Program-made: the position numbers and the translations under genes
Shown here: positions 9,199 to 11,438 of the stretch, piece after piece
How positions within the stretch are numbered: position 1 is the stretch's first letter
How the letters are laid out: every line of letters starts with the position of its first letter
Source: Bacteroidaceae bacterium
Lineage (GTDB): Bacteria; Bacteroidota; Bacteroidia; Bacteroidales; Bacteroidaceae
DNA length: 11,438 nt
Direction: 5' to 3'
NCBI GenBank assembly: GCA_021443285.1
Contig: JABUUG010000020.1
Location: 1-11,438, forward strand
The notes under the pieces: model-generated
Told to the model about the DNA's origin: nothing
The model's input: the letters and a program-made list of their open reading frames with translations, nothing else
The model's database searches: none

Positions 9199-9229
9199 TT
9201 GATTATACACGAATAAAAACATACTTTTG
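9199..9229 (+). promoter_or_regulatory. Bacteroidota-type promoter of smpB
   Basis: TTG at 9199-9201 and TACTTTTG at 9222-9229 are separated by 20 nt, an excellent match to the Bacteroidota housekeeping promoter TTG-N19-21-TAnnTTTG. Transcription would start near 9233-9237, giving a leader of about 60 nt to the smpB ATG at 9295. Confidence 0.75.
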
Positions 9230-9252
9230 CAATCCAAACAGGTATGTTAGAA

Positions 9253-9297
9253 CCTTCTCCACTTTCTATACCTTCTCTACTTTCTACACATTCTATG
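9253..9297 (+). repeat. 9-nt periodic pyrimidine-rich leader repeat before smpB
   Basis: Five consecutive 9-nt units (CCTTCTCCA, CTTTCTATA, CCTTCTCTA, CTTTCTACA, CATTCTATG) run into the smpB start codon, the last unit containing the ATG at 9295. If translated from the upstream ATG at 9244 they would encode a Ser/Pro/Leu-rich tail absent from normal SmpB, so they are more likely the untranslated leader. Confidence 0.75.
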
Positions 9298-9774
9298 AAC
9301 AAGGAACAACAGCTGCTTAGGAAGAAAAGTCCGGTGCAGATACGCAACAAGAAGGCGTCGTTCGACTATTTTTTTATAGACGAATACACTGCAGGCATCG
9401 TGCTTACCGGCACAGAGATAAAGTCTATCCGTCTGGGCAAGGCGTCGCTCGTGGACAGCTATTGCTACATACACGACAACGAGGTGTGGCTGAAAGGGAT
9501 GAACATATCCACGTATTTCTACGGGTCATACACAAACCATGTACCAAAACGCGACAGAAAACTGCTACTGAACAAGCGGGAAATATACCGTCTGAAGGAA
9601 GACCTGAAGGCGGTGGGATTGACGCTTGTGCCAACACTCGTGTTTATCGATGCCAATGGGCGCGCCAAGGTGGACATAGCGCTGGCAAGAGGAAAGAAAC
9701 AGTATGACAAGCGGCAGACACTGAAGGAAAAGGAAGACAGAAGGGAGATGGACAGAGCCACCAAACGATACTGA
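9295..9774 (+). CDS. smpB: SsrA (tmRNA)-binding protein SmpB
   Basis: Binds tmRNA and delivers it to stalled ribosomes for trans-translation. The 159-aa product has the SmpB beta-barrel core: [10 protein letters not shown] near residue 15, [13 protein letters not shown] with the conserved TGTEIKS, then WLKGMNIS and [11 protein letters not shown], and the basic C-terminal tail with [10 protein letters not shown] and [11 protein letters not shown] that enters the decoding site. The ATG at 9295 gives the usual SmpB length; the in-frame ATG at 9244 would add 17 residues made only of the 9-nt repeat. It has a strong promoter at 9199-9229, is divergent from the Nif3 gene, and its stop overlaps the start of a 58-aa ORF. 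The tmRNA gene itself is not in the window. Confidence 0.97.
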   Translation: MNKEQQLLRKKSPVQIRNKKASFDYFFIDEYTAGIVLTGTEIKSIRLGKASLVDSYCYIHDNEVWLKGMNISTYFYGSYTNHVPKRDRKLLLNKREIYRLKEDLKAVGLTLVPTLVFIDANGRAKVDIALARGKKQYDKRQTLKEKEDRREMDRATKRY

Positions 9775-9950
9775 TGGAACAGCCGAGAACCATAAAAAGG
9801 GCATATAACACAATCATATACAACGGCATAACCTACCGTCAGGCTATTGCCGAATACACAGCCGACGGGAAACTGTTGCAGGTATATGAGTTCAACGAGG
9901 AGGAGCCATTTGTAGAGTGGATTGGAGGCACATTGGAGGTAAACAAATGA
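9774..9950 (+). CDS. Small 58-aa protein overlapping smpB, unknown function
   Basis: The ATG shares its A with the last base of the smpB stop (TGATG), a layout typical of translational coupling. The 58-aa product begins [20 protein letters not shown] and continues with RQAIAEYTADGKLLQVYEF and a Glu-rich segment, ending LEVNK. It has no signal peptide, membrane segment or cysteines, and reads like a small beta-rich cytoplasmic protein with an even residue mix, not a random frame. It is co-transcribed with smpB. I do not recognise the family. A role next to SmpB in ribosome rescue is only a positional guess. Confidence 0.65.
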   Translation: MEQPRTIKRAYNTIIYNGITYRQAIAEYTADGKLLQVYEFNEEEPFVEWIGGTLEVNK

Positions 9951-9990
9951 AGTTTCCCAACCCGTTGCGAAAAAGGGAGGAATGTTTTAT

Positions 9991-10056
9991 TAGCTAAATT
10001 GAAAATCACAAAATTATATCCAATAGCTAAATATTAAATCGTCAAATAGTAAATAA
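9991..10056 (+). repeat. 33-nt degenerate tandem duplication in the hisB leader
   Basis: TAGCTAAAT occurs at 9991-9999 and again at 10024-10032, and the two 33-nt blocks that follow match at 22 of 33 positions by hand count, sharing AAATC and CAAAT words. The array is very AT-rich and stops 4 nt before the hisB GTG. No TAnnTTTG promoter is visible in 9951-10060. Confidence 0.55.
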
Positions 10057-10060
10057 AACG

Positions 10061-11128
10061 GTGAAAAAGATTTTGTTCATAGACAGAGACGGCACACTGA
10101 TAGAGGAGCCGGAAGACGAGCAGATAGATGCGTGGGAAAAACTGAAGTTCAAGCGCGGAGTGTTCAGAAACCTCGCCTTCATCAGGGAGAAGACCGACTT
10201 CATGTTCGTAATGGTAAGCAATCAGGACGGGCTTGGCACCGACTCCTACCCCGAAGATACTTTCTGGCCGACACATAATTTCGTGCTTGACACGCTGAAG
10301 GGCGAGGGCGTTACATTCGACCGTATCCACATCGACCGCCACTTCCCTGAGGACAACCACCCATGTCGTAAGCCAGGCACGGGTATGCTGACCGAATACA
10401 TCGACAATCCGGACTACGACCTGAAGAACAGTTATGTGATAGGCGACCGCGAGACCGACCGCAAGCTTGCGGAGAACCTCGGCTGCAAGTCGATAATCCT
10501 CTCTGACACAGTGGGTTGGGACGATGTGGCAGAGATTCTCTTTGCCGGCGAAAGGAAGGCTACCGTAGAACGTAACACTAAGGAGACGCAGATTCTCGTA
10601 GAGGTAAACCTTAACGGCACAGGCAGATGCGACATCTCAACCGGATTGGGGTTCTTCGATCACATGCTCGAACAGATAGGCAAGCACGGCAGCATAGACC
10701 TGACAGTACACACCAAAGGCGACCTGAATGTAGATGAACATCACACAATAGAGGATACGGGCATCGCGCTGGGCGAGTGTATACTGAAAGCTTTGGGCGA
10801 CAAGCGAGGCATTGAACGCTACGGCTACGCGCTGCCTATGGACGACTGCCAGTGTGAGGTGCTTCTCGACTTCGGCGGCAGGGCATGGCTCGTATGGGAT
10901 GCGGAGTTCAAACGCGAGAAAGTGGGCGATATGCCGACAGAGATGTTCCTACACTTCTTCAAGAGTTTCTCCGATGCGGCACGCATGAACCTCTATGTCA
11001 TGGCGCGCGGCGACAACGAGCACCACAAGATAGAAGGCATCTTCAAGGCACTGGCAAGAGCAATAAAGGCAGCAGTGAAAAGAGACATCCACAATTTCCA
11101 ACTGCCTTCAACAAAAGGAACACTTTAG
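10061..11128 (+). CDS. hisB: Bifunctional histidinol-phosphatase / imidazoleglycerol-phosphate dehydratase
   Basis: Carries out two steps of histidine synthesis: dehydration of imidazole glycerol phosphate and dephosphorylation of histidinol phosphate. The 355-aa fusion matches Escherichia coli HisB in length. The N-terminal HAD phosphatase (1-165) has DRDGT (Asp8, Asp10), SNQDGLGT at 53-60, RKP at 103-105 and GDRETD at 128-133. The dehydratase (170-355) has [12 protein letters not shown] (199-210), DEHHTIED (225-232) and [17 protein letters not shown] (318-334), with the metal-binding histidines of the active site. The zinc loop of the phosphatase is altered: the E. coli CPH...CDC ligands read DRH (92-94) and HPC (100-102) here. 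The start is a GTG, preceded by an AT-rich tandem repeat. No other his gene is adjacent on either side within the window. Confidence 0.96.
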   Translation: MKKILFIDRDGTLIEEPEDEQIDAWEKLKFKRGVFRNLAFIREKTDFMFVMVSNQDGLGTDSYPEDTFWPTHNFVLDTLKGEGVTFDRIHIDRHFPEDNHPCRKPGTGMLTEYIDNPDYDLKNSYVIGDRETDRKLAENLGCKSIILSDTVGWDDVAEILFAGERKATVERNTKETQILVEVNLNGTGRCDISTGLGFFDHMLEQIGKHGSIDLTVHTKGDLNVDEHHTIEDTGIALGECILKALGDKRGIERYGYALPMDDCQCEVLLDFGGRAWLVWDAEFKREKVGDMPTEMFLHFFKSFSDAARMNLYVMARGDNEHHKIEGIFKALARAIKAAVKRDIHNFQLPSTKGTL

Positions 11129-11168
11129 GTATAAATTGGAAGTTATTCTTTAAGTGTAGAGAAGGGTA

Positions 11169-11239
11169 GTTAAAGCGGAGTTAAAGTGACAAATGACTTC
11201 TGCGCCAAAAGGTAATGTCCCTTTAACTACACTTTAACT
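11169..11239. repeat. 11-nt periodic palindromic repeat between hisB and the response regulator gene
   Basis: GTTAAAG words start at 11169 and 11180, and TAACT words end at 11228 and 11239, each 11 nt apart and in opposite orientation. The arm 11180-11191 pairs with 11216-11227 with one mismatch. The block 11177-11198 is identical to 8178-8199, and GGTAATGTC follows at the same distance (34 nt) in both. Outer AAGTGTA (11153-11159 region) and TACACTT (11240-11246) extend the palindrome. It may serve as the hisB terminator. Confidence 0.8.
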
Positions 11240-11280
11240 TACACTTCATAATTAATTGATATTGCCAAAAAACAACAACC

Positions 11281-11438
11281 ATGGAATCATTCAAAATAAT
11301 CATTGTAGAAGACGTGCCTCTCGAACTTAAAGGCACCGAAGGGCTCGTCAGGGCAGAGATACCAGAAGCCGAACTCATTGGGTCTGCACAGACGGAGATG
11401 GAGTTCTGGAAACTGATTAAGTCGCAGCCCTCCGACCT
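11281..11438 (+). CDS. Response regulator receiver domain (partial, cut by window end)
   Basis: The first 52 codons of a two-component response regulator. FKIIIVEDVPLELKG is the typical first strand of a receiver domain, with the acidic pair Glu10-Asp11 that coordinates magnesium; an alpha-helix and a second strand (AELIGSA) follow, and the sequence ends just where the phosphorylated Asp strand should begin (QPSDL). The form resembles NarL/LuxR- or LytTR-type regulators, but the output domain is outside the window. The ATG at 11281 is preceded by an A/C-rich stretch without an obvious promoter match; the palindromic repeat separates it from hisB. Confidence 0.85.
   Translation, partial: MESFKIIIVEDVPLELKGTEGLVRAEIPEAELIGSAQTEMEFWKLIKSQPSD

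Noticed and set aside
9087..9350. 88-residue N-terminal extension of the Nif3 protein
   Set aside because: It reads through two promoter elements and the smpB leader; the family N-terminus starts at the GTG at 9086.

Overview
This window looks like chromosomal DNA of a Bacteroidota bacterium, most likely Prevotella or a close relative (Segatella, Xylanibacter). Three things support this: start sites without clear Shine-Dalgarno sequences, Bacteroidota-type promoters (TTG, about 20 nt, TAnnTTTG) before several genes, and characteristic genes, namely the glycine-lipid pair glsA-glsB, a fused HAD-phosphatase/dehydratase hisB, and a two-headed CE6-CE1 hemicellulose esterase. The genus is inferred from gene content, not from a marker gene.

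Layout. 160-1984 (+): glsA and glsB, a two-gene operon for glycine-type aminolipids, with a promoter at 100-132 and a perfect 17-bp hairpin after it. 2095-3582 (+): cysS, meeting a minus-strand cation efflux gene (3679-4581) at a shared bidirectional hairpin. 4674-4967 (-): a small double zinc-ribbon protein. 5103-7052 (-): a secreted two-domain carbohydrate esterase with its own 3' hairpin and a palindrome-rich upstream region. 7281-8105 and 8280-9086 (-): a coiled-coil/zinc-ribbon protein and a Nif3-family protein, a commonly adjacent pair. 9295-9774 (+): smpB, divergent from the Nif3 gene, followed by an overlapping 58-aa ORF. 10061-11128 (+): hisB. 11281-end (+): the first 52 codons of a response regulator. 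Most genes are housekeeping; the esterase is the accessory, niche-related one (plant cell-wall esters).

The least explained signal is intergenic. At least four gaps carry short pyrimidine-rich repeats (core TTTAACTCC or its complement) with strict 9-nt or 11-nt periodicity, and two of these elements (8155-8262 and 11169-11239) share a 22-nt identical block, equal spacing and a long inverted repeat. A 9-nt periodic variant with a different word lies directly before smpB, and a 33-nt degenerate duplication lies before hisB. Together they suggest a family of leader/terminator repeats tied to gene boundaries. No complete new multi-gene system, phage, transposase, CRISPR array, rRNA or tRNA is visible.
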